The position numbers and the translations under genes are program-made. The notes under the pieces were generated by a model that saw only the letters and a list, made by a program, of their open reading frames with translations, was not told the origin of the DNA and did no database searches. Of a stretch of 18,824 nucleotides of DNA, positions 6,885 through 14,461 are shown piece after piece (the first letter of the stretch is position 1; each line of letters opens with the position of its first letter). The DNA lies in the NCBI GenBank assembly GCA_964354225.1, contig CAYGZC010000303.1:1-18824 (forward strand), in the 5' to 3' direction. Source of the stretch: CAYGZC01 sp964354225. Its GTDB lineage: Bacteria; Bacteroidota; Ignavibacteria; UBA10030; SZUA-254.

Positions 6885-7262
6885 AGAACAATCCTTTCAC
6901 ATTATGATTAATGATAAGGTATAATGGTTATTTTGTTTTCAATTTAGAGAAATACCATTAACATTGCAACAATCCTGTGATAAAATACGTTCCATGGTTG
7001 ACAATGCAGATTATCCTCCAAATAGGATAATTTCCATTAAAAGATAAATCCGTTGACTCAAGTGTGTGTTTTTCGAATAAAATTCTTACATTCTAACAGG
7101 CACCCAATAGGAGATTTCCGAAACATAATAACCTATTTCATCTTATTATGTTTGACGGGAATAGTTTTATTTCGGATGCAAATGAGAAACGAATTCGTTT
7201 AAAACTTCTCGTGTTCTATGCAAAATATTTTCCTAACAATTTGATCTGAAAGATAGGTAACT
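6885..7262. promoter_or_regulatory. Divergent intergenic region with three inverted repeats
   Basis: These 378 bases separate the minus-strand T9SS gene from the terC operon and hold no gene. Three dyads stand out: ATTATCCT-6-AGGATAAT (7010-7031), AAACATAATAA-11-TTATTATGTTT (7121-7153) and the perfect 14-base palindrome AAACGAATTCGTTT (7187-7200). A TTGACG hexamer at 7152-7157 could be a -35 box, but no convincing -10 partner was found. Promoters for both flanking transcripts must lie here. Confidence 0.5.
7121..7153. promoter_or_regulatory. Perfect 11-base inverted repeat upstream of terC
   Basis: AAACATAATAA (7121-7131) and TTATTATGTTT (7143-7153) are exact reverse complements separated by 11 bases. 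The half-site centres are 22 bases apart, about two helical turns, which suits a dimeric or tetrameric regulator. As RNA it could form a stem, but it is A:U-rich and not followed by a T tract, so an operator is more likely than a terminator. The regulator is unknown. Confidence 0.4.
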
Positions 7263-8192
7263 TTGAACGAAAATCTGATTCTTGTTCTATTTAATATATT
7301 TATATTAGCGATGCTTGCTTTGGATCTGGGCATTATTCAAAGGAAAGCCCACTTCCCATCAATGAAGGAAGCACTTGGCTGGACATTTGTCTGGGTGAGT
7401 TTAGCAATTCTTTTCGGCTTGTTCATCTGGTCTGAGCGCGGGAGCGACAAAGCTCTGGAATTTTACACGGGTTATGTTGTGGAAGAAGCGCTATCGGTTG
7501 ATAATGTATTTGTCTTTATTGTCATTTTTTCATTCTTTGGTGTACCCAAACATGCACAACATAAAGTATTATTTTGGGGAATCTTGGGTGCTATTATCTT
7601 TCGTGCGATATTCATCGTCGCAGGCGCAGCATTAATTTCTCAATTCCATTGGATACTTTACCTCTTAGGTATTTTTTTAGTTTTCACCGCTATCAAACTT
7701 GCAGTTCAAAAAGAAACTGAGATACATCCCGATCACAATCCTTTAATCCGATTTGCGCGAAAAATTCTGCCGGTAACAAAGGATTATGAAGGAGAGAAAT
7801 TCATCGTCCGGCACAATGGCAAGCGGTACATGACTCCTCTCTTTCTCGTCCTCTTAATGATTGAAAGTACCGACATCGCATTTGCCACGGATTCCATCCC
7901 TGCAATATTCGCAATTACACGGGACACGTTCATCATTTACACATCGAACATTTTTGCGATACTTGGACTTCGGTCGTTATATTTTGTTGTTGCTGGTTTC
8001 ATGAAACAATTTCGGTATCTCAAGTACGGTCTTTCAATTGTTCTCGGTATCATTGGTATTAAGATGCTGATTGAACCATGGTATAAAATGTCAATAATCG
8101 CTTCGCTCGTAACGATCTTCGGTATTATTACACTATCGATAGTTGCTTCGATTCTTCATCATGATAAAGTTGAATCATCAAAAGGAAAATGA
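7263..8192 (+). CDS. TerC/Alx family membrane metal-homeostasis protein
   Basis: The 309-residue polytopic membrane protein has about nine hydrophobic segments. The family hallmarks are present: EEALSVDNVFVFIVIFSFF (74-92, with E74, E75, D80) and ESTDIAFATDSIPAIFAIT (201-219, with E201, D204, D210), each holding acidic residues inside the membrane, plus FAILGLRSLYFVVAG and KYGLSIVLGIIGIKML. TerC/Alx proteins export Mn2+ or protect against metal stress, sometimes by loading exported metalloproteins. TTG 7263 is the start: it gives the expected N-terminus (MNENLILVLFNIFILAMLALDLG) and has AGATAGG 6-7 bases upstream; the next Met at residue 17 would delete most of the first helix. Its end overlaps the next start by an ATGA. 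No yybP-ykoY manganese riboswitch was recognised upstream. Confidence 0.92.
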   Translation: MNENLILVLFNIFILAMLALDLGIIQRKAHFPSMKEALGWTFVWVSLAILFGLFIWSERGSDKALEFYTGYVVEEALSVDNVFVFIVIFSFFGVPKHAQHKVLFWGILGAIIFRAIFIVAGAALISQFHWILYLLGIFLVFTAIKLAVQKETEIHPDHNPLIRFARKILPVTKDYEGEKFIVRHNGKRYMTPLFLVLLMIESTDIAFATDSIPAIFAITRDTFIIYTSNIFAILGLRSLYFVVAGFMKQFRYLKYGLSIVLGIIGIKMLIEPWYKMSIIASLVTIFGIITLSIVASILHHDKVESSKGK

Positions 8193-8653
8193 GACGGCAT
8201 TCCGCATTCATACCTCTGTCACGTGAGCACCACGACGGGCTTCTCCTTGCAGCTCGCCTTCAGCAGGGACACAAGGCGCTCCTCAAATTGTGGTCTCATG
8301 ATTTAAACTGGCAGGCAGAGTATATTGAAAAATTCTTTAATGATAATCTTGAACGGCATTTTCAAGTTGAGGAAAATATTTTATTCCCTGTCGCTCATTC
8401 AACGATCAGTGACAGAGCAGATCTTGTTCAACAATTGCTCGATGAACATAAATATATGACTTCGCTGATTGAATATTTTCGTCATCTAAATCAAAAAGAT
8501 TTAACGAAGACACTTAAATTATTTGGTAAAACGCTGGAAGACCATATTCACAGCGAAGAGCGTGAATTGTTCCCAATCTGTGAACAAAATATTCCGGCAG
8601 AAAAATTAGCTGAACTCGGAAAATCTATTAAACACTATCTTAAAGGAGTATAG
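8189..8653 (+). CDS. Hemerythrin-like HHE-domain protein
   Basis: The 154-residue helical protein has the iron-ligand pattern of hemerythrin-like domains: H14/H15 in SREHHDGLLLA, H57 and E61 in ERHFQVEENILFP, H87 in LDEHKYM, and H119 and E123 in EDHIHSEERELFP. The repeated H-x3-E...LFP blocks mark helices 2 and 4 of the four-helix bundle that holds two irons. Known relatives bind oxygen or NO, sense redox state or repair iron centres; the substrate here is not known. No fused sensor or signalling domain is present. The ATG lies in the ATGA overlap with terC, so the two are translationally coupled, which suggests linked metal or oxidative-stress roles. The start MRRHSAFIPLSREHHD is the normal distance from the first ligand. 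Confidence 0.88.
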   Translation: MRRHSAFIPLSREHHDGLLLAARLQQGHKALLKLWSHDLNWQAEYIEKFFNDNLERHFQVEENILFPVAHSTISDRADLVQQLLDEHKYMTSLIEYFRHLNQKDLTKTLKLFGKTLEDHIHSEERELFPICEQNIPAEKLAELGKSIKHYLKGV

Positions 8654-8657
8654 TATC

Positions 8658-9455
8658 ATGTATGTAAAAATAAATGGCTTCGGGATCGATTATAACGTTG
8701 AGGGACCTGATGCAGGGATACCCATTGTATTTATCCACGGTTTTCCATTTAACAAGGAAATATGGAAACCACAAATTGAGGCATTAAAAAAAAAATACTA
8801 TATCATCAGCTATGATGTTCGAGGACATGGTGCAAGCGATGTTGGCAATGCACAGTACACAATCGAATATTGTGTTGACGATTTTATTTACCTTTTAAAT
8901 ATATTGAAAGTTGAAAGCGCTGTGGTAGTCGGACACTCGATGGGCGGTTATATTGCATTGCGAGCTATCGAACGGAACCCTGAGCGATTTCGCGGTTTGG
9001 TCCTTTGCAACACACGAAGCGAATGCGATAACAACGAGGTGAAAATAAAGCGAGCAATACAGGCAAAGACTGTTAAGTTTTACGGCACAAAGAAGTTTGC
9101 CAATAAATTTTTACCAACCGCAATATACGAGAAAACAATACAGAACAATCCCGAGCTGGTGCGATCAATGTGTCAGATCATCGAAAAAACATCACCGAAC
9201 GCTATTGCAGGTATGTTAATCGCTCTTTCGGCAAGGACAGATAGTACGCCGTCACTCACAAAGATAAATGTTCCTACACTCATAATGGTTGGGCAATTCG
9301 ATGAGCTGACTCCGCCATCGTTATCGATTTCAATGAAAGAAAAGATTCCGAATGCCGAGACGCACATACTCGCAAATTCAGCGCATCTCAGTAACCTTGA
9401 AAATCCCGAGGAATTCAATAAACATCTTCTCGAGTTTCTAAAGAAAGTATCATGA
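8658..9455 (+). CDS. Alpha/beta-fold hydrolase
   Basis: The 265-residue enzyme is of the common single-domain alpha/beta hydrolase type. The oxyanion-hole strand is VFIHGFPFN (24-32), the conserved RGHG is at 55-58, the nucleophile elbow GHSMGG holds S94, and the rest of the triad is D215 in GQFDELTPP and H243 in NSAHLSN. A helical cap (about 125-190) sits between. Such sequences include esterases, lipases and lactonases, and the substrate cannot be read from sequence. AAGGAG at 8643-8648, within the end of the hemerythrin-like gene, is a strong ribosome site 9 bases before the ATG. The gene overlaps the glycosyltransferase start by ATGA. Given that neighbour, a lipid ester is a reasonable but unproven substrate. 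Confidence 0.9.
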   Translation: MYVKINGFGIDYNVEGPDAGIPIVFIHGFPFNKEIWKPQIEALKKKYYIISYDVRGHGASDVGNAQYTIEYCVDDFIYLLNILKVESAVVVGHSMGGYIALRAIERNPERFRGLVLCNTRSECDNNEVKIKRAIQAKTVKFYGTKKFANKFLPTAIYEKTIQNNPELVRSMCQIIEKTSPNAIAGMLIALSARTDSTPSLTKINVPTLIMVGQFDELTPPSLSISMKEKIPNAETHILANSAHLSNLENPEEFNKHLLEFLKKVS

Positions 9456-10618
9456 AGAAGTCGTCGGGTAGACAACATGAAAAATCGATTCTCGTTTTAT
9501 CAGCAACTGCTGGCGCAGGACATGTACGTGCCGGTGAAGCGCTTATTGATACTGCCAAGAAGTTGTCTCTGCCCATCAAGATACAACATGAAGACATCTT
9601 GAATTTCACATCACCCGTTTTTAAAAAATTATATAACGATCTGTATTTTGCTATCGTAAATGCTTCACCTGACCTGTGGGGATATCTCTATAAAAGAACA
9701 GAATTTAAAGGTCCTGGAAAGGAAAGATCGCCACTTATAAAACTCTTCGATCAATTCAATTATAAAAAATATCTTCAAGCTTTGGAGGAAATACAGCCGG
9801 ATGCAGTATTATGCACCCATTTTCTTCCGTACGCAGCCATCGCCCATGAACTCCGGAAACCTTCTTGGAAAATTCCATTCTTCGTTGCAACAACTGATTA
9901 TGATGTCCATTCCCTGTGGATCAACCCGAACATCGAGCATTATTATACTGCAAGCGAAGAGGCTGCGTGGACAATTCAATCGCATGGTATTGGAAAAAAT
10001 AAGGTCACAGTAACAGGCATTCCAGTCATGCCTCAGTTTGGTGTTCACAATAAACAAAAGGAAGCCGAAAATAATCTTAACCTATTACCCAGTACCTTTA
10101 CTATCATGATTCTATCGGGTGGTTATGGTGTAGGTATGATTGACAAGTTAATACCCTCTGTTGCTGATTTACTATCGACTTATAAGCAAAAGAAATTTCA
10201 GATGCTCGTTGTTTGTGGAAACAATCAAAAATTGTATGATAAACTTAAACAAATTGCTTTTCCTAGAAACATATCAATCCAACTTTATAAATTCATATCG
10301 TTCGTAGATCAACTAATGGATTGTGCAGATGTACTCATCACGAAATCAGGCGGCTTAACTGTATCAGAAGCACTTGCAAAACATCTACCGATGATTATTT
10401 TCGATCCGATACCGGGGCAGGAGGGACGAAACGCAGAGTACCTAACTGAACACGGCGCCGCGCTACGGGCATTTAGTTTCCCAAATCTGCAATTTAAATT
10501 GAAACAGATAATTGAGCAACCTGCGGTTACGAAAAAGATGAAGTCTAATGCTGAGAGAATTGCTCATCCCGATGCGGCAAAAAATATATTAGAGGATGTT
10601 ATAAAAAACATTTCTTAG
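9452..10618 (+). CDS. MGDG-synthase/UgtP-like glycosyltransferase (GT28)
   Basis: The 388-residue enzyme has the layout of monogalactosyl-/processive glucosyl-diacylglycerol synthases. The N-terminal MGDG-synthase domain holds SATAGAGHVRAGEAL (17-31), DPDxWGYxY-like SPDLWGYLYKRTE (72-84) and ATTDYDVHSLW (146-156). The C-terminal nucleotide-sugar domain holds MILSGGYGVGMIDKL (219-233), VLITKSGGLTVSEALAKHLPM (294-314) and PIPGQEGRNAEYL (319-331), the donor-binding signature. The family transfers a sugar from UDP-sugar to diacylglycerol on the cytosolic membrane face; which sugar, and whether it is processive, cannot be told. The start ATG is in the ATGA overlap with the hydrolase, and it is the last gene of the terC operon. 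Confidence 0.9.
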   Translation: MKKSSGRQHEKSILVLSATAGAGHVRAGEALIDTAKKLSLPIKIQHEDILNFTSPVFKKLYNDLYFAIVNASPDLWGYLYKRTEFKGPGKERSPLIKLFDQFNYKKYLQALEEIQPDAVLCTHFLPYAAIAHELRKPSWKIPFFVATTDYDVHSLWINPNIEHYYTASEEAAWTIQSHGIGKNKVTVTGIPVMPQFGVHNKQKEAENNLNLLPSTFTIMILSGGYGVGMIDKLIPSVADLLSTYKQKKFQMLVVCGNNQKLYDKLKQIAFPRNISIQLYKFISFVDQLMDCADVLITKSGGLTVSEALAKHLPMIIFDPIPGQEGRNAEYLTEHGAALRAFSFPNLQFKLKQIIEQPAVTKKMKSNAERIAHPDAAKNILEDVIKNIS

Positions 10619-10716
10619 GACAGATCTTGATTCATACAATAAATTGAGATTTGTAGTTACGGATAGAGTTTGGTAAATTTACTCACTGTTTCAAATAATC
10701 TTACACAGAAAACATT

Positions 10717-11057
10717 ATGAAAAATTTCAATAAATCAACAGTTGGCTTATCTTCTTCAAACGAAAATAATTCATTCAAGCGATTATGCCGAACACGTATG
10801 ACTGCAACACTCCGCTCAATGGTGAGAGAAACCGAGCTTTCAAAGAACGATTTCATCTATCCCCTTTTCAAAGACACATTCCACATGCCTACGGCGGTTT
10901 ACAGCGTCAGCGGTGAGTATTCAATAGTGAGAGCTGCACCAAACTTGGATGGATTGATGAGTAGCGCGTGATGATGGAAATACTTACGAGCATCAAACGT
11001 GCAGGTGCTGATTTAATTCTCACATATCAAGCAAAAGAAGCGGCAAAGCTGCTCTAA
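10717..11057 (+). pseudogene. hemB: hemB (5-aminolevulinate dehydratase) remnant, internally deleted
   Basis: Two HemB pieces are joined. Residues about 18-51 (RLCRTRMTATLRSMVRETEL to FIYPLF) match the N-terminus. Directly after, at about 10868, the sequence jumps to the C-terminal region (TFHMPTAVYSVSGEYSIVRAA). At about 10940 the frame slips: the third frame reads K-LGWIDE, a TAG stop (10962-10964), then RVMMEILTSIKRAGADLIL and TYQAKEAAKLL ending TAA at 11055-11057. All three are classic HemB C-terminal sequence. Roughly two thirds of a normal protein of about 325 residues is missing, including the Schiff-base lysines and the metal site, so no activity is possible. HemB makes porphobilinogen for haem and corrinoids. 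One deletion, one -1 frameshift (CCAAACTT where CCAAAACTT is expected) and one nonsense codon show long decay. The open part stops at 10971. Confidence 0.88.
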
Positions 11058-11069
11058 GTTTTAACATTC

Positions 11070-12050
11070 GTGCAGAAAATTCTCGTTACCGGCGCCACCG
11101 GTTGTATCGGTTCTAATCTCATAATCGAGCTTCTCCGGCAGGGGTATAATGTTCGTGCTTTCCATCGTACATCATCAAATACATTAACACTTAAAGATGT
11201 GAACGTTGAGTGCGTTATCGGCGACATTCTAAATAAAGAATCACTGCGCAAAGCGATGCGTGGCTGTGATACTGTTTTCCATACAGCGGCACTTGTTACC
11301 TTTTGGAAGCGTCAACGTGTTGAACAGTTCGAAGTAAACGTTCAGGGTACAATGAATATTGTAGAATCCTGTTTAGACCTTGGCATCGAAAGACTTGTCC
11401 ACATCAGTACAATTGCTGCGCTTGGTTATCGAACGGATGGTCAGCTCATCGATGAAAGAACAGCATACAATTGGGGACGACGGTATTCTTACCGATATAC
11501 TAAATTCCTCGCTGAGCTTGAAGTTCTCAAAGGAGTTGAGAAAGGACTGAATGCAACAATTGTTAATCCATCAATTATCATCGGACCACGCGACATAAAC
11601 GCTCATGGCGGCACGATTGTGCGGGAGATAAAGCGGGGACGTATTCCATTCTACCCAAAAGGCGGTATGAACATTGTTAGTGTACACGACATTGTTGGAG
11701 GAATGATTTCTGCTGCTAATGTTGGACGAAGCGGTGAACGTTACATTCTCGGCGGAGTTAATCTGGCAAACAAGGAAGTTTTCGAGCTTGCAGCGAAAGT
11801 TTTAGGCGGGAAAGCTCCAAAACTAGAAGCTCCAACATGGTTATTAAAAACTGCTGCCAAAGTGTTTGACGTCTTCGGTGATATAACTGGAATAAAACCA
11901 CCGCTCACATCCGACCTTGCCGCCGCCGTGGGATTGTATAATTGGTATTCCATTGAAAAAGCAAAACGAGAACTTGGATATCAACCGACACCGATTGAAG
12001 ATGCAATAAAGGAGGCATATAAGTGGTACAAAGAGAATGGAATGATGTGA
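11070..12050 (+). CDS. NAD-dependent epimerase/dehydratase (extended SDR)
   Basis: The 326-residue extended SDR has the dinucleotide loop TGATGCIGSN (7-16), an acidic GDI at 51-53, the HTAA motif (71-74), S113 in HISTIAAL and the catalytic Y141-x3-K145 in SYRYTKFLAE. Unlike the SDR at 2007-2798 it keeps all catalytic residues. The overall pattern (PSIIIGPRD, VSVHDIVGGM) is closest to dihydroflavonol-4-reductase-like and hopanoid-associated HpnA-like sugar epimerases; the substrate is not determined. The start is GTG 11070, which begins just before the first strand (QKILVTGAT), 12 bases after the dead hemB; no clear ribosome site is seen. Its TGA stop is the first codon of the repeat unit at 12048-12062. 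It may once have been cotranscribed with hemB. Confidence 0.88.
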   Translation: MQKILVTGATGCIGSNLIIELLRQGYNVRAFHRTSSNTLTLKDVNVECVIGDILNKESLRKAMRGCDTVFHTAALVTFWKRQRVEQFEVNVQGTMNIVESCLDLGIERLVHISTIAALGYRTDGQLIDERTAYNWGRRYSYRYTKFLAELEVLKGVEKGLNATIVNPSIIIGPRDINAHGGTIVREIKRGRIPFYPKGGMNIVSVHDIVGGMISAANVGRSGERYILGGVNLANKEVFELAAKVLGGKAPKLEAPTWLLKTAAKVFDVFGDITGIKPPLTSDLAAAVGLYNWYSIEKAKRELGYQPTPIEDAIKEAYKWYKENGMM

Positions 12051-12062
12051 GATATGAGATTT
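12048..12062 (+). repeat. Copy of the 15-base TGAGATATGAGATTT unit at a stop codon
   Basis: This is an exact copy of the unit at 2810-2824. The first three bases are the stop codon of the epimerase gene, as the first unit at 2796 starts with the SDR stop codon. No second tandem copy follows here. Confidence 0.5.
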
Positions 12063-12115
12063 AGGTTTTCGGATTGTAGATCGCATTAAACAGGATTTTT
12101 ATTTTATACTTTATT

Positions 12116-12271
12116 CTATTCTTCACCGAGAGAAAGGAGTTTATCTTCCTCCGTCACAATATGAGGCAGCGTTCGTTTCGGCAGCCCATACCGAGCGTAA
12201 TATTTTAAAAAACATTGTTCGCAAATAGGAAAGGTCTCAAGAGTATCACCGCCTGAAAAATTATTAGAATA
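12116..12271 (-). pseudogene. Open stretch without start codon, probable C-terminal gene remnant
   Basis: On the minus strand 51 codons are open and end in TAG (12116-12118). The product reads like real protein: SGGDTLETFPICEQCF, then LKYYARYGLPKRTLPHIV and TEEDKLLSLGEE, with a CxxC pair. There is no ATG, GTG or TTG near its beginning, and a stop precedes it, so it is most simply the tail of a gene whose front is gone. It lies just beyond the terminator of the pilus operon, so it is not part of that transcript. No family was recognised, and a chance open stretch cannot be excluded. Confidence 0.35.
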
Positions 12272-12284
12272 TCAATAAATTAAA

Positions 12285-12313
12285 ACGCCATTCCGAAGCG
12301 TACGGAATGGCGT
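12285..12313 (-). terminator. Intrinsic terminator of the pilus/lipoprotein operon
   Basis: ACGCCATTCCG (12285-12295) and CGGAATGGCGT (12303-12313) form a perfect 11-base stem with a 7-base loop. Read on the minus strand it is followed by TTTTAATTTATT, a good T tract, 29 bases after the stop codon of the lipoprotein gene. On the plus strand the following bases (CTTAAATAT) are less suitable, so it mainly serves the minus strand. Confidence 0.85.
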
Positions 12314-12341
12314 CTTAAATATCCGGGATGTTTCAGTAATA

Positions 12342-14405
12342 CTATCCGCCCATATGTCCCTTTATTTGTAACGATTTCTTTCCATTGGGACCTGATACCT
12401 TAATAATTACTGTAACTGGGATTCGTACGGTTGACCCCTGTGTTTGATCAACAACTTCAAACGAAAATTCCGTGTTTCCAAGCCCTCGTTCGCGAACATC
12501 ATCAAGTGTGACATCAACATCACCTGTTACATTAAAATTGTAGTCTGACAATGGAGGTGGGGTGTACTGCAATATAACATTGATCTGAGTATTTTTCGAA
12601 AGCGGATTTCCGTTTTCATCCGTAACCTTATAATAAATCGGACCGGAAGAACCACGTGATGGTACCTCAAAACTATCGGGCATTGGATATGGATATGGTG
12701 GCATAGTTTCTATTTTTGGCACACCTGAAAATAGGATCAAGATCGAATCGCTAATAGGAACACTATGTTCCCCTAAAGTATATGCTCTAATCCAGGCATA
12801 ACCCGTCCCATCACCATAATATAGCGGATTCAGTCCGGATGCTTTCGGGAGTGGATTGCCACTATAAAGCGTAACCTTTGCATGGCTAAACCTATCAGTA
12901 AATCCAGAAGCATCAATAACGCCACCTGTTGTATTGAAGTACACAGCTGTACCAAGTTTCACAGGATTACTATATTTATCACCAACTTGAACCAGTATGC
13001 CATCTGTATTATTTACCCAATCATACCCGGGGAAATTGAAAAAGTCAGCCCCAATTGTAAAATGTGACTGGTCTGGTAAACCGGCATTCACCGTGATGAT
13101 GACCGGTGTCGAGATAATCCAGAAACCGTCCGTCTCCCTATGTATTTTAGCGATGAATTGTAACACGCCAGATATAGTACCACTATTCACCGTTGTCGCA
13201 ATACGCCCCGAGGCATTTGTGATCGCTTTAGAAGGAGAGACATAGGCAGCGTAATTACCGTTAGTTGTATCGGTCGGTGTACCCATGAGTATAAATTCAA
13301 CTGTATCACGATGGTCAATATCTATCGGGAAACCAAGAGAATCTCTAACTTCCCAAGTAAGAATCGTGGATTCGGTTCCACCAACACCGTACACCGAAAT
13401 TTCTCTCGATGTCATACCAACGAAAGCAATCGAATGTGCGTATAACGCAGACTTACTTGTGTCCCGAATGCTGGTCACTGTATCGCGGATGAGATAAAAA
13501 TCTTGGGAAGATAATTTCCCGGCTTCAGCATTAAATGAAGCGCTTTGGGGTTTGTATCCAGTTCTTGCAATTTTGAGCAATCCTGAAATAGATGGCAGCC
13601 CTTGCAAATTTATTGAAAAAGAATATTCTCCGCCATAGGATGTTGCCACACTGTCAGTAAGAAGGCTTGAGACGAGCGTAACTGTTGCATTGTTCAGGGG
13701 AAGTCTACTCTGTGCATCGAACACCCTTCCAAGAACCTGCGCAACAGTTGAAGCTTGATCCACACCTAATAGTACGTCGCCTAAATCTTTGGTGTAACCC
13801 TTATAAATTGTAAACGTTTTTTGATATGTACGATATCCTAACTTATAGATCGTTAATTTCACTTGCACCGAATCACGATCGATAAGGTCGGCTAATAGAC
13901 GGAATGTTCCTTCTTTTAATGTAACAACTGAGTCAACATATCCGGGAACCGTTAAAAGCACCGTAGCACTCCGTAGAGGATACAAGTAGGTGCTGCTGTC
14001 GCGTACAGTTCCTGTTATAATCGCTAAAGTTGACACATCGATACCTAATCCTACGGATAGAATGGTATCTTTTGCGACCGAGATATTTCTCGAATCGGTC
14101 ACATAACCCATTTTACGTGCCACCAATGTTGCATTAGTATTTTGGATTTTACTTCGATCAACCTCAAAGCGGAACTCACCGTCGGTGGAAGTATAAAAAG
14201 AATCCACTCGATTCGAAGTAGTAAGATAAACAGCCGTATTGGAAATAGGGTTGTTGGTATATATATCATACACCGATCCACTAATGTGAGAAACACCGGG
14301 TTGCGGCGGCTGTTGGTCGGGAGTAACGGGTGGTTGATCTTTACAGCTCCACATTCCTAATGTAAAGGCAGCTGCTATCAATAATAATATTAGTTTTGAT
14401 CTCAT
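12342..14405 (-). CDS. Large outer-membrane/exported lipoprotein with carboxypeptidase-regulatory-like and Ig-like domains
   Basis: The 687-residue protein starts with a lipoprotein signal (MRSKLILLLIAAAFTLGMWS then C21, of the relaxed form common in Bacteroidetes) and a Pro/Gln-rich spacer (25-37). Three carboxypeptidase-regulatory-like beta domains follow: about 40-125 (SGSVYDIYTNNPISNTAVYL), 130-214 (TGTVRDSSTYLYPLRSATVL) and 224-305 (LGRVFDAQSRLPLNNATVTL). Ig-like domains of the bacterial type fill the rest (about 325-440, 445-560, 570-670; TNASGRIATTVNSGT is the typical glycine-rich turn). No catalytic motif is seen. It is the last gene of the pilus operon, 56 bases after the secretin. 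Its position suggests an envelope partner, such as a pilotin-like or surface scaffold for the secretin, but nothing in the sequence proves it. Ribosome site AAGGA lies 9 bases before the ATG. Confidence 0.85.
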   Translation of the reverse strand: MRSKLILLLIAAAFTLGMWSCKDQPPVTPDQQPPQPGVSHISGSVYDIYTNNPISNTAVYLTTSNRVDSFYTSTDGEFRFEVDRSKIQNTNATLVARKMGYVTDSRNISVAKDTILSVGLGIDVSTLAIITGTVRDSSTYLYPLRSATVLLTVPGYVDSVVTLKEGTFRLLADLIDRDSVQVKLTIYKLGYRTYQKTFTIYKGYTKDLGDVLLGVDQASTVAQVLGRVFDAQSRLPLNNATVTLVSSLLTDSVATSYGGEYSFSINLQGLPSISGLLKIARTGYKPQSASFNAEAGKLSSQDFYLIRDTVTSIRDTSKSALYAHSIAFVGMTSREISVYGVGGTESTILTWEVRDSLGFPIDIDHRDTVEFILMGTPTDTTNGNYAAYVSPSKAITNASGRIATTVNSGTISGVLQFIAKIHRETDGFWIISTPVIITVNAGLPDQSHFTIGADFFNFPGYDWVNNTDGILVQVGDKYSNPVKLGTAVYFNTTGGVIDASGFTDRFSHAKVTLYSGNPLPKASGLNPLYYGDGTGYAWIRAYTLGEHSVPISDSILILFSGVPKIETMPPYPYPMPDSFEVPSRGSSGPIYYKVTDENGNPLSKNTQINVILQYTPPPLSDYNFNVTGDVDVTLDDVRERGLGNTEFSFEVVDQTQGSTVRIPVTVIIKVSGPNGKKSLQIKGHMGG

Positions 14406-14423
14406 AATTGAAATTCCTTAAAA

Positions 14424-14444
14424 TATAATGTCATTGTCATTATA
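14424..14444. promoter_or_regulatory. Small inverted repeat between secretin and lipoprotein genes
   Basis: TATAATG-7-CATTATA is a perfect 7-base inverted repeat in the 56-base gap. It contains a TATAAT on the minus strand, but no suitable -35 box is 17 bases upstream of it, so an internal promoter is only a weak possibility. Confidence 0.25.
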
Positions 14445-14461
14445 CATCCGATTTAGATAGT

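Noticed and set aside
7121..7153. Fur-box reading of the 11-base inverted repeat
   Set aside because: The arms are ACATAATAA-type with an 11-base spacer, not the GATAATGATAATCATTATC pattern.
7081..7262. yybP-ykoY manganese riboswitch expected upstream of a terC-type gene
   Set aside because: I could not find the conserved GC-rich loop sequences of this riboswitch. The region is AT-rich with operator-like dyads instead. A covariance search would settle it.
10971..11057. Separate small gene starting ATGATGGAAATACTT
   Set aside because: The codons are the C-terminal end of HemB in the third frame, so it is part of the pseudogene.
12997..13497. Plus-strand open frames opposite the lipoprotein gene
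   Set aside because: They overlap a long gene with clear domains on the other strand; the products have no motifs and no ribosome sites.
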